DNA of 54,252 bases from Clostridiales bacterium (lineage in GTDB: Bacteria; Bacillota; Clostridia; Lachnospirales; Lachnospiraceae): NCBI GenBank assembly GCA_012520815.1, contig JAAYNM010000086.1, positions 1 through 54,252 of the forward strand. Reading direction: 5' to 3'. A program made the position numbers and the translations under genes. The notes under the pieces were generated by a model that saw nothing but the letters and a program-made list of their open reading frames with translations, was not told where the DNA came from and searched no databases. Shown piece by piece: positions 19,609-30,169 of the stretch (the first letter of the stretch is position 1; every line of letters begins with the position of its first letter).

Positions 19609-20556
19609 TTACAAGTGATAAGGTGTTACCTGATATACATAATAATTTAGCCAATTGGTGTAGAGGCCATTAGCATGTCCCCTCCATGTAAGCAATGGTG
19701 GGATAGATGGGTCATCATTCTCATAATAATTCTTTGGAATATTAATATCCAAACCCTTTTCCATATCTCTTTTGTATTCAATATCTAATGTATTTCTATC
19801 ATATTCTGGATGACCTGTTACAAAAATTTGTTTTCCTGCTTCTGAAATGACTATAAATGGACCTGCCTCTTCTGATTCCGCAACAATTTGTAACTTCGGG
19901 TTTTTGAGTATATCTTCTCGCAAAAAACTTGTGTGTCTAGAGTGTGGTGCTTTAAAAACATCATCAAATCCTCTAACTAGTGGCACTTTTCTATGCAAAA
20001 CTTTATGATCAAATATTCCGAAAAGTTTTTCTTTTAGTAGTTCTTTTTTTATTCCATAGTGATAATACAAGCCAGCCTGAGCACCCCAACAAATATGAAG
20101 TGTACTTGTAACATGCGTCTTTGACCATTCCATTATTATCTTCATTTCATCCCAGTATGTTACATCTTCAAACTCCATCTGTTCCACAGGAGCACCAGTT
20201 ATAATAAATCCATCAAAATGCTTGTCTTCTATTTCAGAAAATTTTGAATAGAATTGATTCAAATGACTAGCTGGCGTATTTTTTGAGATATGACTTTCAA
20301 CACACACAAATGTAATATCCACCTGAAGAGGTGTATTCGATAAAGCTCTAAGTAGCTGTATTTCTGTTTCATGTTTTAATGGCATTAGATTTAAAATAGC
20401 TATCTTTAATGGACGTATATCCTGCATAATCGCTCTATTTTCGTCCATGATAAATATGTTTTCTTGTTCTATAACTGCCTTAGCTGGCAAATCTCCTTGT
20501 ACCTTAATAGGCATCTTATTCACCTTCACATCTTTTTTATTTTTATTAGGATTCAT
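19609..20556 (-). CDS. metA: homoserine O-acyltransferase (MetA family)
   Basis: [64 protein letters not shown]. Confidence 0.96.
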   Translation of the reverse strand: MNPNKNKKDVKVNKMPIKVQGDLPAKAVIEQENIFIMDENRAIMQDIRPLKIAILNLMPLKHETEIQLLRALSNTPLQVDITFVCVESHISKNTPASHLNQFYSKFSEIEDKHFDGFIITGAPVEQMEFEDVTYWDEMKIIMEWSKTHVTSTLHICWGAQAGLYYHYGIKKELLKEKLFGIFDHKVLHRKVPLVRGFDDVFKAPHSRHTSFLREDILKNPKLQIVAESEEAGPFIVISEAGKQIFVTGHPEYDRNTLDIEYKRDMEKGLDINIPKNYYENDDPSIPPLLTWRGHANGLYTNWLNYYVYQVTPYHL

Positions 20557-20602
20557 TCTAACAGAATAATGACTTTATTTCAATGTGATTATTCCCCATC
20601 CA

Positions 20603-22618
20603 TCATCTACCAATGAGTTTTAAAAATTCCTCTTCAGTAATAACTGGCACTCCTAACTTCGCTGCGTTCTTGTTTTTAGATGAGTTGGATAATGCATCAT
20701 TGTTAATTAAATAGTCTGTTTTTGCAGAAACACTTCCTGTTACTTTTCCACCCAATGATTCGATTAATTCTTTAATCTCATTTCTGTTATTAAAATGAAT
20801 TACGCTTCCTGTAATAACGAAAGTTTTATCCGTAATTGGGCTATCCGAAACATTCGGTCCCGCCTCAATGGATAATTCTTCTAATAATCTGTTTAGTACA
20901 TTTACATTTTCTTCATTTGCAAAATAATCTGTAAATGTATTTGCTATTATTTCTCCTACGCCTTCAGCATTTACAAGTTCCTCTTTATCAGCGCTAATCA
21001 CCGCAGATATATCATTATTAAAATGCTTACAAATAACTTTAGCATTGCTTAAACCAACATTTAATATTCCCAATCCATATATCAACTTCGGCAGTGTGAC
21101 TTTTCTTGAATCATTTACAGCCTTTATAATATTGTCAAATGATTTCCTTCCAAATCCGACCATTGTGGTAATCTGTTCTTCATATCTATCCAAATGATAG
21201 ATATCACTATATTCCTTTATAAAACCCCTATCTATAAATTTTTCTAGAGTTTCTTCTGATAATCCATCAATGTTTAATGCATTTCTGCTTGCAAAGTGAG
21301 CAAATTTCTTTATAAACTTAGCTGGACACTTTGAATTTACGCAGTACAATGATTTGACATCATTTACCATGCTGATATTTGTCTTTTCGCCGCACGCAGG
21401 ACATGTATCTGGAATTTCAAGGTTACCACTTCTAGTATTATTAGTGGCGATTTGTGGAATAATCATATTCGCCTTATATACTTCAATTTCATCCCCAATA
21501 CCCAACTCTAGGGATTCAACAATGCTAACATTGTGTACACTAGCTCTAGATACTGTAGTTCCCTCAATTTCAACTGGTTCAAAAATTGCCACAGGATTTA
21601 TAAGTCCTGTTCTTGATGGACTCCACTCCATTTCTAAGAGTTTGGTCTTAACTATTTCATCCTTCCACTTAAATGCTATTCCATTTCTTGGAAATTTAGC
21701 CGTGGATCCAAGGCTTAGACCATATTGGATATCATCATAAATAAGCACTAGACCATCAGATGGCAAATCATAATTTACTATTTTTTTAGCAAAATATTCT
21801 ACAGCTTCGTCAACTGTATCTTTAGTAACTAATCTATATTCCACAACTTCAAAACCTTGTTCTCTCAAAAATTCAAATTGATTCACAAGACTATTTCCAA
21901 ATTCCATTTCTTCAGCTGTTACTAATGTAAATGCGTAAAAATGAACATTTCTGGATGCCGTTACTTCATTGCTAAGCTGTCTAACTGAACCTGCACATAA
22001 ATTTCTTGGATTTTTGTATTTAGCATCTGCATCTTTTATTTCTTTATTGATTTCCTCGAAATCGGAATATTTTATAATTGCCTCGCCTCTAAGAACTAAT
22101 TCTTTTTTATATTTTATATTTAATGGAATGTTTTTAAAAGTTCTAGCGTTATTTGTAATAACTTCACCAACCTCACCATTTCCTCTGGTTACTGCCTTAA
22201 TAAGTTTACCCTCGTTATATGTTAATACGACTGTTAATCCATCTAATTTCCAAGATAAAACACCTTCCTTATCACCCAAGAAAGCCTCCAATTCCTCTAT
22301 ATTCTTTGTCTTATCCAATGATAACATAGGCCTTTGATGGTTTTCCTTTGGTAGAGAACTCAACACATCATATCCAACATTTACCGTTGGGCTATTGGCA
22401 AAAATAATTCCTGTTTCTTCTTCAAGTTTAAGTAACTCATCATACATTTCATCATATTCAAAGTTGGTCATTATTTCACTGCCCAACTGATAGTATGCTT
22501 TAGATGCATTATTTAATATATCAATTAGTTCCTTAATTCTTTCTGTTTTATCCCTTTTCGCATCATTTATCTTAGTCTTATCTTCTGAAATAATCTCTGT
22601 TTCAACTGTTTTTTTCAT
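20603..22618 (-). CDS. ligA: NAD-dependent DNA ligase
   Basis: KLDGLTVVLTYNEG (KxDG), four-Cys zinc finger, HhH, C-terminal BRCT. Confidence 0.97.
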   Translation of the reverse strand: MKKTVETEIISEDKTKINDAKRDKTERIKELIDILNNASKAYYQLGSEIMTNFEYDEMYDELLKLEEETGIIFANSPTVNVGYDVLSSLPKENHQRPMLSLDKTKNIEELEAFLGDKEGVLSWKLDGLTVVLTYNEGKLIKAVTRGNGEVGEVITNNARTFKNIPLNIKYKKELVLRGEAIIKYSDFEEINKEIKDADAKYKNPRNLCAGSVRQLSNEVTASRNVHFYAFTLVTAEEMEFGNSLVNQFEFLREQGFEVVEYRLVTKDTVDEAVEYFAKKIVNYDLPSDGLVLIYDDIQYGLSLGSTAKFPRNGIAFKWKDEIVKTKLLEMEWSPSRTGLINPVAIFEPVEIEGTTVSRASVHNVSIVESLELGIGDEIEVYKANMIIPQIATNNTRSGNLEIPDTCPACGEKTNISMVNDVKSLYCVNSKCPAKFIKKFAHFASRNALNIDGLSEETLEKFIDRGFIKEYSDIYHLDRYEEQITTMVGFGRKSFDNIIKAVNDSRKVTLPKLIYGLGILNVGLSNAKVICKHFNNDISAVISADKEELVNAEGVGEIIANTFTDYFANEENVNVLNRLLEELSIEAGPNVSDSPITDKTFVITGSVIHFNNRNEIKELIESLGGKVTGSVSAKTDYLINNDALSNSSKNKNAAKLGVPVITEEEFLKLIGR

Positions 22619-22650
22619 TGAATGGAATCCTCAATTCTTTCACAAATATT

Positions 22651-23388
22651 TTATTTTTTTTTGGATAATAGCCTCAATAATTCAGAATATTCCTTATCCT
22701 CTATTATCCTGTATTTACCAGATTTTATCCCATCTAGCTTTATATTCATTATTCTAATTCTCTTTAATTTTATCACATTATATCCAAGGTATTTGCACAT
22801 TCGACGTATCTGTCTATTCAAGCCTTGGGTTAAAATAATCCTAAATGAATCCTTTGATATCTTTTCCACAAAACATCTCCTAGTTACTGTATCCAGACCA
22901 TGCTCTTTATCCACAATTGGAATTCCCCCAGACATACTTTTAATGAATTCCTTATCTATTTCCCTGTCTACGGTTACAACATACTCTTTTTCATGATAGT
23001 TTGACCCACGCATCATTTTATCAGATAATTCACCGTAATTCGTTAATAGTATGAGCCCCTCAGAGTTTTTGTCCAATCTTCCTATCGGAAAAATTCTCGT
23101 AGAAAAGTTAATAAAATCCACGATATTATCTTTATTCCTTTTATCTGTTGTACATTCAATACCAACAGGTTTATTTAAGGCTATTAGAACATATTTGCTC
23201 TCTTTTATTACTTTCTTACCTTTGTATAGAATATCTGATGCTTGCGAAACTTTCATTCCCATGGTAGCAACTTTACCATCCACTGTAATACTTCCTGCTA
23301 ATATTAATTTGTCAGCTTCTCGCCTAGAACATATACCTGCGTCAGCAAGATATTTATTTAGTCTTATATCTTCCATTCGTTTATCCAA
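22651..23388 (-). CDS. RNA pseudouridine synthase (RluF-like)
   Basis: S4 domain; GRLDKNSEGLILLTN; QGLNRQIRRMC. Confidence 0.92.
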   Translation of the reverse strand: MDKRMEDIRLNKYLADAGICSRREADKLILAGSITVDGKVATMGMKVSQASDILYKGKKVIKESKYVLIALNKPVGIECTTDKRNKDNIVDFINFSTRIFPIGRLDKNSEGLILLTNYGELSDKMMRGSNYHEKEYVVTVDREIDKEFIKSMSGGIPIVDKEHGLDTVTRRCFVEKISKDSFRIILTQGLNRQIRRMCKYLGYNVIKLKRIRIMNIKLDGIKSGKYRIIEDKEYSELLRLLSKKK

Positions 23389-23423
23389 ACTTTCTCATAT
23401 ATTTTTCTTTAAAATAATTAAAT

Positions 23424-23451
23424 GAGCAAGAGGCCTCAACTCCTCTTGCTC
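23424..23451 (-). terminator. terminator downstream of the 385-aa TM protein
   Basis: gagcaagagg/cctcttgctc 10-bp stem. Confidence 0.65.
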
Positions 23452-23470
23452 CTAAATGCATTTGAAACAA

Positions 23471-24628
23471 CTACTGTGTTGCTGTGTCGTCTGAAGGAAG
23501 TGCATTGAAAACTGCTGCTAAGTCCGCATCTGAAGCAATCGCAGAACTTAATGATGCGTTTACACCCTCTTCAAGAGTCTTTATCTTATTTTTATCAATG
23601 TCACTTGAAATATAGGTATCAATAACCTCTTTAACTGTCAAATTATGAACGTAATATTTTTCATCCTTATTGACAATTATAAATGACTCGCATCCAGGTG
23701 CTGCTGTCTCAACATTATAGAACTTTATGCCATATGTTACCACAACAACATATGTATTTTCTTTAACACTGTTTATCTGGTAGCAGGTTATATTTTGGAA
23801 TGATTCAATATACTTCTTTAATATTTCATATTTTTCCAAAGAAACTTGTGACATATCATCTACATACTTGCTTAGTTCTTCTATATCAGCATCAATTCTC
23901 TCTGCCTGTAAATAATTTTTAATTAATGTTGTAATCTCTGAATTCGATGGTAGTGCCACAGGAACACTTTCGTCTATTGTTGTCTGTTCCTCTGTAGTAG
24001 TCTCTTGTGCTTCATCAGTTGTTTTCTTATCCTCATCATCCTTTGATTGGCAACTTCCAACTCCAATAATGACACAAATCAAGATAATGAATATTACCAC
24101 TCCACCAGCAATATATAGCGCCATTTTGTTTTTTAATAAGAGTTCAAGCTTAGAAGAATTATCTGAACCATCTTCTTTCGATTTTCTTTTATTTGTCAGT
24201 ATTTGTCTGCAATTTGCAACAACATCCCTGACCTGCTCTGGTTTTGTCTCTGGCTTAGTTGTCGATTTTGTTACCGACTTGTCCTTTATATTCTTCTTTT
24301 TTTTATTATTGGCTTTTCTTGGGCGGCCTGACTCGCTCTTGAATTCTTTAATTTCTGGCTCTACCTCAATCTCATCCAAATATGCAAACATATCATCATC
24401 TAATATATCTGAGTTTATATCTATATCTTCTGCTACTTTCTTCTCTGATTCTTCCACATATTCAATATTTTCTGCACCTTCAAAATCATTATCCTTTACA
24501 TTAAAATCAATTTCTTTTTCTGCTCTGTCAATATTGTCAATTCTTTTATCATTTTTATTACTTACTGTTCTATCATTACTTACCGTATTTTTTCTATTTT
24601 TTGCCATTTTTACTGGTCCTTCTTTCAA
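23471..24628 (-). CDS. hypothetical protein: charged N-terminus, single TM, extracytoplasmic C-terminus
   Basis: 385-aa ORF with MALYIAGGVVIFIILICVIIGVGSC TM segment. Confidence 0.75.
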   Translation of the reverse strand: MKEGPVKMAKNRKNTVSNDRTVSNKNDKRIDNIDRAEKEIDFNVKDNDFEGAENIEYVEESEKKVAEDIDINSDILDDDMFAYLDEIEVEPEIKEFKSESGRPRKANNKKKKNIKDKSVTKSTTKPETKPEQVRDVVANCRQILTNKRKSKEDGSDNSSKLELLLKNKMALYIAGGVVIFIILICVIIGVGSCQSKDDEDKKTTDEAQETTTEEQTTIDESVPVALPSNSEITTLIKNYLQAERIDADIEELSKYVDDMSQVSLEKYEILKKYIESFQNITCYQINSVKENTYVVVVTYGIKFYNVETAAPGCESFIIVNKDEKYYVHNLTVKEVIDTYISSDIDKNKIKTLEEGVNASLSSAIASDADLAAVFNALPSDDTATQ

Positions 24629-24743
24629 TGTATTTATATAAATAATTCAAGTCAAAATTCATCTATAATAATAACAAAAAGGACAATAAAAATCAACAAA
24701 GTATTGCTTTAAAAGTTACATTTGGATATAATCTAATTTGCAT

Positions 24744-24815
24744 GCACTTGTAGTCTAATGGATATAACGTACCCCTCCGGAGGGTAAGATGTGGGTTCGA
24801 TTCCCGCCAGGTGCA
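24744..24815 (+). tRNA. tRNA-Arg (anticodon CCG), CCA not encoded
   Basis: acceptor GCACTTG/CAGGTGC, anticodon arm TACCC-CTCCGGA-GGGTA, T-loop GGTTCGATTCC; upstream TTGCTT-N17-TATAAT. Confidence 0.95.
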
Positions 24816-24817
24816 TT

Positions 24818-25765
24818 TTAGGGCAAGATTACACTATTCTTACTTCTATCAAATATGTATACATTTTCTGAAAGTATTTCCTCTGGATCCACCTCGTTCT
24901 CATTCACCTCACAAACCATTTTTTTATAGTTATCTAAGTCTGTAATGTTTTTAACTGGTATTAGAATAATCTCATGTATAGAACTTGGCAATATAAAAAT
25001 ATCTGCATCCATTTTATTTGCAAACTCTTCTAATACATCTTTGTACAATATGCAAGTAGCCCCAAATAATCTCTTTTTATTTGTGAGTACATACATCGGA
25101 AATTTTTCATCATCCTCACCTTCATCTATAAAGTCTTTATCTGCTGCTGAAATTTCCTCATTTTTATCTGCATTTTCAAATCTATTATTACTCAAAATTT
25201 CTGTAACCATAGATGACATTGACTTTAATTCATGACCATGATTCCTCTTAGTATTTTCAAGTGAAATTTTATAAAGTGATTGTACGTCCATATCCCATCT
25301 ATCCAAATGAGCATTATGGATAGTAAATGTCTGGTCTCCACATTTATCCTCTTTCACCATACAATAAAAGATAATTGACAAATCCATTGTATCTACATGG
25401 GGAACATCCTCTAGCAATTTGAGATTCTTACTGGTATTGATTATTTTACAAAAGATTTTATCCCTAATAAAATTAAAATCTAAAAACTCTTCAAAATCAA
25501 ATTCCACATCATTTTTATGGTTTTTATAAAAACTGTATATTTCCTGGGCAATGACCCCTATATCACAAATACTAGTATTATATTCCTCATAATATCTCTC
25601 AAGATAAATAGTTGGTAATATATTCTTCTCCTGCTCTTTAATAACCACTGCCCATAATTTAATATCATTATTTTTAGTGTTGGCAATTAATTTTACTTCC
25701 TCATTTTCTGCAACAATTTCGCGCAGTTTACCAATAACGCATTCTCTAAATACGTCATATTCCAT
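24818..25765 (-). CDS. DUF5688-like protein
   Basis: 315-aa ORF; overall pattern resembles the Lachnospiraceae DUF5688 family by recall. Confidence 0.65.
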   Translation of the reverse strand: MEYDVFRECVIGKLREIVAENEEVKLIANTKNNDIKLWAVVIKEQEKNILPTIYLERYYEEYNTSICDIGVIAQEIYSFYKNHKNDVEFDFEEFLDFNFIRDKIFCKIINTSKNLKLLEDVPHVDTMDLSIIFYCMVKEDKCGDQTFTIHNAHLDRWDMDVQSLYKISLENTKRNHGHELKSMSSMVTEILSNNRFENADKNEEISAADKDFIDEGEDDEKFPMYVLTNKKRLFGATCILYKDVLEEFANKMDADIFILPSSIHEIILIPVKNITDLDNYKKMVCEVNENEVDPEEILSENVYIFDRSKNSVILP

Positions 25766-25842
25766 ATTTTTACCTCTTAAGTTGGAAAACTAATCGAAAA
25801 CTTGCTGATGTTTATAGAATTCATCAAAGACTATAAATAATT

Positions 25843-25905
25843 AGATGTGTATATTGTACAATATACTTTTGTTGTTGTCAATATTTTTTGTGTATATTAT
25901 ACAAT
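25843..25905 (-). promoter_or_regulatory. promoter with 18-nt perfect palindrome over the -10 (25849-25866) and a second 13-nt palindrome (25891-25903)
   Basis: TTGACA-N17-TACAAT on minus strand; GTATATTGTACAATATAC and TGTATATTATACA. Confidence 0.55.
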
Positions 25906-25924
25906 GATAGACATGTTATAAAAT

Positions 25925-27907
25925 TTACTCTTGTCTTCTAAGGATCTTTAGGAACGACTCATCATTATATATCTCTATATATCCTTTTTCAAGCATTTCT
26001 TCTGCACTTCTATCGTATATTTCTCGGGTAGTATTATAGCGCAAATCATATACTATATAATCTGTATCTATATCATTATCATTCTCAATATATTTATATA
26101 ATTCTTTCCTATCAGTCATATGTGTCAAATAAAATGTTGTAGCTGTAACACTGGCATCCTTTGGTACTGTATCTAAAATTTCATCAATTTGAACATATTT
26201 ATCCCTCTGAAGTTTGTATTCGGTAAAATAAAAGTTTTTTGAAGAAACAAGACCCACAAACATAATAACCGATGCAATAAACATCAAAACAGCCTGTTGC
26301 TTTATATGAAATTTTTCTGCAATTGTATTTTCTTTAACAATAGCATCTCTATCAGATAAGTTACAAATGACATTGTATAATATCAGTGCTGCTGAACCAT
26401 ATGTGTATTGATAAAATATAGTTGATTGATAAGGATTATTAGTCATAAAGGTCAACACTAGGCAAGGTATTAACAATATATACGTTGGCACCTTTTTACT
26501 AGTAAATGGTACAAAAAGCACTGGAATAAAAATCCACATAAATGTTTGGATTTTATCCACGTCAAATATTTGTGACAAAAAATAGGCAGGATTATTAATA
26601 ACACTCTTAATTATTGAGAATGCACTATCACCCTCTGCAACAAAATTGCTATAGCGATTAATCATAGCTCCTTCACCATCTGATGATAAATAGTTAAATA
26701 CCAACACAAAATATAGTATTGATACGGCAAACAGTACTAGCCCAATCAACTTGTTATCTATTTGTTTTTTATTATCTAGCTTTTCTTTACTTTTAATTTT
26801 GTTATCATCTGTCCCTTCCTTTTCTACATCCAGTTCTTTTATATCTTCTACATTACCCTTACCCTTTGTTAATTCCCTATGATTACCTTTGTACAACATT
26901 AGGAACAGACCAATACATGCAGTATAAATCGCTGCATCTTCCTTTACCATTAACGTTAAAATAGTAAAAATAGTAATTCCAATTTTCTTATTCTTTTCAA
27001 TAAAATATAGAAGCCATAAAATTAATGTAACTAGGAATTTATTTTCATGAAAATCATAAAACAAACCTCCATAAATTGCTGGATAAGTCAGATATACAAG
27101 GCATAAACACATATTTACAATATTGGGCAATTTCTTATGTCTGCAAATTAAGTAAAGCGGAATTACACCACTTATAATCACCAGCAACTGTACTACTATC
27201 AATGTCTGAGCATATGGAAATACATAGTATATTGGCAATATCAGATAAAATATAGGCGACATATGTACGTCAAAATGAGACAACCATCTGTTTCTCTCGC
27301 AAGTTGTATATGGTAAAAATGATTCTTTCATACTGTTGAACATCTGCGCAAAAATTCCAAAATCAAATGTTGCTGTTCTAAATAGGAAATATCTTAAGAG
27401 CAGTAAAGCCCCTACGTACATCACCATTATTATAGCAAATGCTATTATTACAATTTTTATGCCTTTTGAAGAAATCTTTATATCTAAAAAAAACTTCTTG
27501 AATTTTCCAGTTATAAACCATACTAACCAAACAGAAATTCCAGTTGTAATTAGAGCCAGATATATACTAGTGGTATCAAATACTGTTATTATAGAAAAAA
27601 AAGGAACAATAAATAATAACAGCGCATAATCTATCACGCTGCAATTCTCTTTATATAGGTAAAACTTATATATTCTCTCGCTAGAAAATATCCTATTTAC
27701 AACGGTAATTAAAACAAACAAGACACAGGTCAATGCAACTATTATCACAAAATTTGTCGCTAACGTATCTTCCTTTGATAATTTATCTCCCACAAATCCG
27801 ACAAGGTAAATAGATTGTACTATTAACCACGATGTTAAAATTCTCACTATAATATTCTCTAGTCTAATTCCACCAAAATCTATGTTCTTTTTTTCACTCA
27901 TTCTCAT
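25925..27907 (-). CDS. polytopic membrane protein, DUF2079-like
   Basis: multiple TM; FDFGIFAQMFNSM..LPYTTCERNRWLSHFDVHMSPIFYLILPIYYVFP. Confidence 0.8.
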   Translation of the reverse strand: MRMSEKKNIDFGGIRLENIIVRILTSWLIVQSIYLVGFVGDKLSKEDTLATNFVIIVALTCVLFVLITVVNRIFSSERIYKFYLYKENCSVIDYALLLFIVPFFSIITVFDTTSIYLALITTGISVWLVWFITGKFKKFFLDIKISSKGIKIVIIAFAIIMVMYVGALLLLRYFLFRTATFDFGIFAQMFNSMKESFLPYTTCERNRWLSHFDVHMSPIFYLILPIYYVFPYAQTLIVVQLLVIISGVIPLYLICRHKKLPNIVNMCLCLVYLTYPAIYGGLFYDFHENKFLVTLILWLLYFIEKNKKIGITIFTILTLMVKEDAAIYTACIGLFLMLYKGNHRELTKGKGNVEDIKELDVEKEGTDDNKIKSKEKLDNKKQIDNKLIGLVLFAVSILYFVLVFNYLSSDGEGAMINRYSNFVAEGDSAFSIIKSVINNPAYFLSQIFDVDKIQTFMWIFIPVLFVPFTSKKVPTYILLIPCLVLTFMTNNPYQSTIFYQYTYGSAALILYNVICNLSDRDAIVKENTIAEKFHIKQQAVLMFIASVIMFVGLVSSKNFYFTEYKLQRDKYVQIDEILDTVPKDASVTATTFYLTHMTDRKELYKYIENDNDIDTDYIVYDLRYNTTREIYDRSAEEMLEKGYIEIYNDESFLKILRRQE

Positions 27908-28137
27908 TTTCTCCTATAGAAAACTATCATTTTAGTATACCCTTCCCATTTTTAGATATATTAATATGTGGATAATCATATCATACCCTAATATGTTTTT
28001 CTATCTTAAATTCCAAAGATCACATAATTTAATTATTCTAATAGCAAAAAAACAGTTGAAAAATGTGTGTATATAATATAAAATAATTATGTATGTGTGT
28101 CTTATTTCACTATAATGATTTCGTGACTTTAAGGCTA

Positions 28138-28170
28138 TAAGTAATACTCATCAAGATGATGTATTACTTA
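28138..28170 (+). promoter_or_regulatory. hairpin in efp 5' leader
   Basis: taagtaata-ct-catca-aga-tgatg-tattactta, 14 bp with 2-nt bulge. Confidence 0.5.
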
Positions 28171-28214
28171 CTATTATAAAATCATTAAAACACTTATCTT
28201 AAGGAGGAAATATA

Positions 28215-28772
28215 ATGATTCAAGCAGGCGATTTTAGAAATGGTATTACAATTGAAATGGATAATAATATCTATCAGATAATTGAATTCCAGCATGTAAA
28301 ACCTGGCAAAGGTGCCGCTTTCGTTAGAACAAAACTTAAAAGTATAACAAGTACTGGTGTAATTGAAAAATCTTTCAGACCTACAGAGAAGTTTCCACTT
28401 GCTCGTATTGACAGAAATGATATGCAATTTTTATATTCAGATGGTGAATTATATCACTTTATGGATGTTTCAACCTATGAACAAATTGCTTTGAATGAAG
28501 AAAGCATTGGTGATTCACTTAAATTCGTTAAAGAAAACGAAATGGTTAAGATATGTTCACACAATGGCAATGTATTTGCAGTTGAACCACCACTTTTCGT
28601 AGAATTATTAATCACAGAAACAGAGCCTGGTTTCAAGGGCGATACTGCTACTGGAGCTTCAAAACCAGCTGTTGTTGAAACAGGTGCTACTGTATATGTT
28701 CCATTATTTATTGAACAGAATGAGACAATAAAGATTGATACTAGAACAGGTGAATACCTTTCAAGAGTTTAG
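28215..28772 (+). CDS. efp: elongation factor P
   Basis: [41 protein letters not shown]. Confidence 0.98.
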   Translation: MIQAGDFRNGITIEMDNNIYQIIEFQHVKPGKGAAFVRTKLKSITSTGVIEKSFRPTEKFPLARIDRNDMQFLYSDGELYHFMDVSTYEQIALNEESIGDSLKFVKENEMVKICSHNGNVFAVEPPLFVELLITETEPGFKGDTATGASKPAVVETGATVYVPLFIEQNETIKIDTRTGEYLSRV

Positions 28773-28801
28773 TTTTTATTTTTCTTTCAAAAAATATAAA
28801 C

Positions 28802-28838
28802 AAACAAAAACACTATCAATACGATAGTGTTTTTGTTT
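28802..28838. terminator. bidirectional terminator between efp and aroK
   Basis: 16-bp perfect stem aaacaaaaacactatc/gatagtgtttttgttt. Confidence 0.85.
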
Positions 28839-28849
28839 TATCTAATACT

Positions 28850-29353
28850 TCAAGATATTTTTTTAACAATTTCTTTTGCAATATCCATTGCACTTTTATT
28901 GTCTGTTTCAACAATAATATCTGCTACAGATAAATATCTCTCTTTTCTTCTATTCATAAGCTGTCTTATATATTCAATATTCATATTACCATTTAGAATT
29001 GGTCGTTCCTTAGAATCCTTAACCCTTGCATAAATTGTCTCTGGTTTCGCGTTAAGGAGTACTATTGTCCCTGCACCCTTCATGTATTCTACGTTTTCAT
29101 CCCTAACTACAACTCCACCTCCACATGAAACGATAACATCTTTATTTCTCAATATTTCCTTTAAATATTGTGTCTCCTTGTCACGAAAATAATCTTCACC
29201 AAACCTATCAAATATATCTGAAATAGATAGATTCTCGTGCTTTACAATATAAGCATCCATATCTATCTCTTCCATCCCTGTTATAAGTGATAACTGCCTT
29301 GAAACCGTTGTCTTTCCTGTTCCCATAAATCCAATTAATAAAATATTTTTCAT
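28850..29353 (-). CDS. aroK: shikimate kinase
   Basis: NILLIGFMGTGKTTVSRQL, DIFDRFGEDYFRDKE, SCGGGVV. Confidence 0.96.
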   Translation of the reverse strand: MKNILLIGFMGTGKTTVSRQLSLITGMEEIDMDAYIVKHENLSISDIFDRFGEDYFRDKETQYLKEILRNKDVIVSCGGGVVVRDENVEYMKGAGTIVLLNAKPETIYARVKDSKERPILNGNMNIEYIRQLMNRRKERYLSVADIIVETDNKSAMDIAKEIVKKIS

Positions 29354-29371
29354 AGTGTAACTCCATTTATA

Positions 29372-30145
29372 TTATTTTGATAAATTTGTGTTTATGTTGT
29401 CTAAAATTGCACGAAGTTGTGTGACCTCAAGCTGTCCTGGCGCTGAGCTCACTCCAGCTGAAGCAAATGTCATAACTGAACCAAACAAATGACCTGCAAT
29501 CCTACTGATAGCACCCATTTCACCCATAGACATCGTAACTGCAAGAATATCCGGATTTTTTTCTTTTATCATACAAGTAGCTTCGAGCAGTTTAATAACA
29601 TCCATATGGCAATTAGGCATAACCGCCATCTTAGAAATATCCATACCCGCCACCTTCATACCCACTAATCTGGAATATATATCTTCCACAGATGGAGTTC
29701 CTTTAAAATCATGACTTGAACCCATAACCGGAATATACCTATTATGTGCTTGCACTACAAGGGTTTTAACTGCATCCACACCCATTAAATATTCCACATC
29801 TATCATATCGACCTCTTCACTTGATATAATGTCAGATAATAACGCTGTGTATTGGTCAGCATCTATATCCTTTTCTCCTCCCTCTCCCTTACTTCTAAAA
29901 GTAAAAAGAATGGGAACATCTCCTACAATATCCTGCATCAGAGACAATACCTCAATATCACTATCAATATTGAGAACATCTTTAAAAAAATCTGATCGCC
30001 ATTCAATTATATCAACGGGATATTTCAGTGCCTCTTTTGTCTTCTCTACTATCTCCTGTACTGTCGTCCCCATGACGGGAACGCAGATCTTTGGATTATT
30101 CTCACCAATAATAGTTTTCTTTATAATAATTTTTCTCATCTTCAA
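29372..30145 (-). CDS. aroD: type I 3-dehydroquinate dehydratase
   Basis: IIEWRSDFF, ILFTFRSKGEGGE, DFKGTP, MGEMGAISRIAGHLFGS. Confidence 0.96.
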   Translation of the reverse strand: MKMRKIIIKKTIIGENNPKICVPVMGTTVQEIVEKTKEALKYPVDIIEWRSDFFKDVLNIDSDIEVLSLMQDIVGDVPILFTFRSKGEGGEKDIDADQYTALLSDIISSEEVDMIDVEYLMGVDAVKTLVVQAHNRYIPVMGSSHDFKGTPSVEDIYSRLVGMKVAGMDISKMAVMPNCHMDVIKLLEATCMIKEKNPDILAVTMSMGEMGAISRIAGHLFGSVMTFASAGVSSAPGQLEVTQLRAILDNINTNLSK

Positions 30146-30169
30146 TATGTAGTCAAATAACCTTTCTAT

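Noticed and set aside
20557-20602. SAM riboswitch or T-box upstream of metA
   Set aside because: Gap to ligA is only 46 nt with no conserved elements or long structured leader
21354-22337. plus-strand ORFs (128 and 122 aa)
   Set aside because: Antisense to ligA, whose reading frame and motifs are intact
24069-24641. 190-aa plus-strand ORF, Ser/Phe-rich
   Set aside because: Antisense to the 385-aa minus-strand gene; composition typical of reverse translation of Lys/Asp/Glu-rich coding sequence
28194-28427. 77-aa minus ORF
   Set aside because: Antisense to efp, no SD, efp unambiguous
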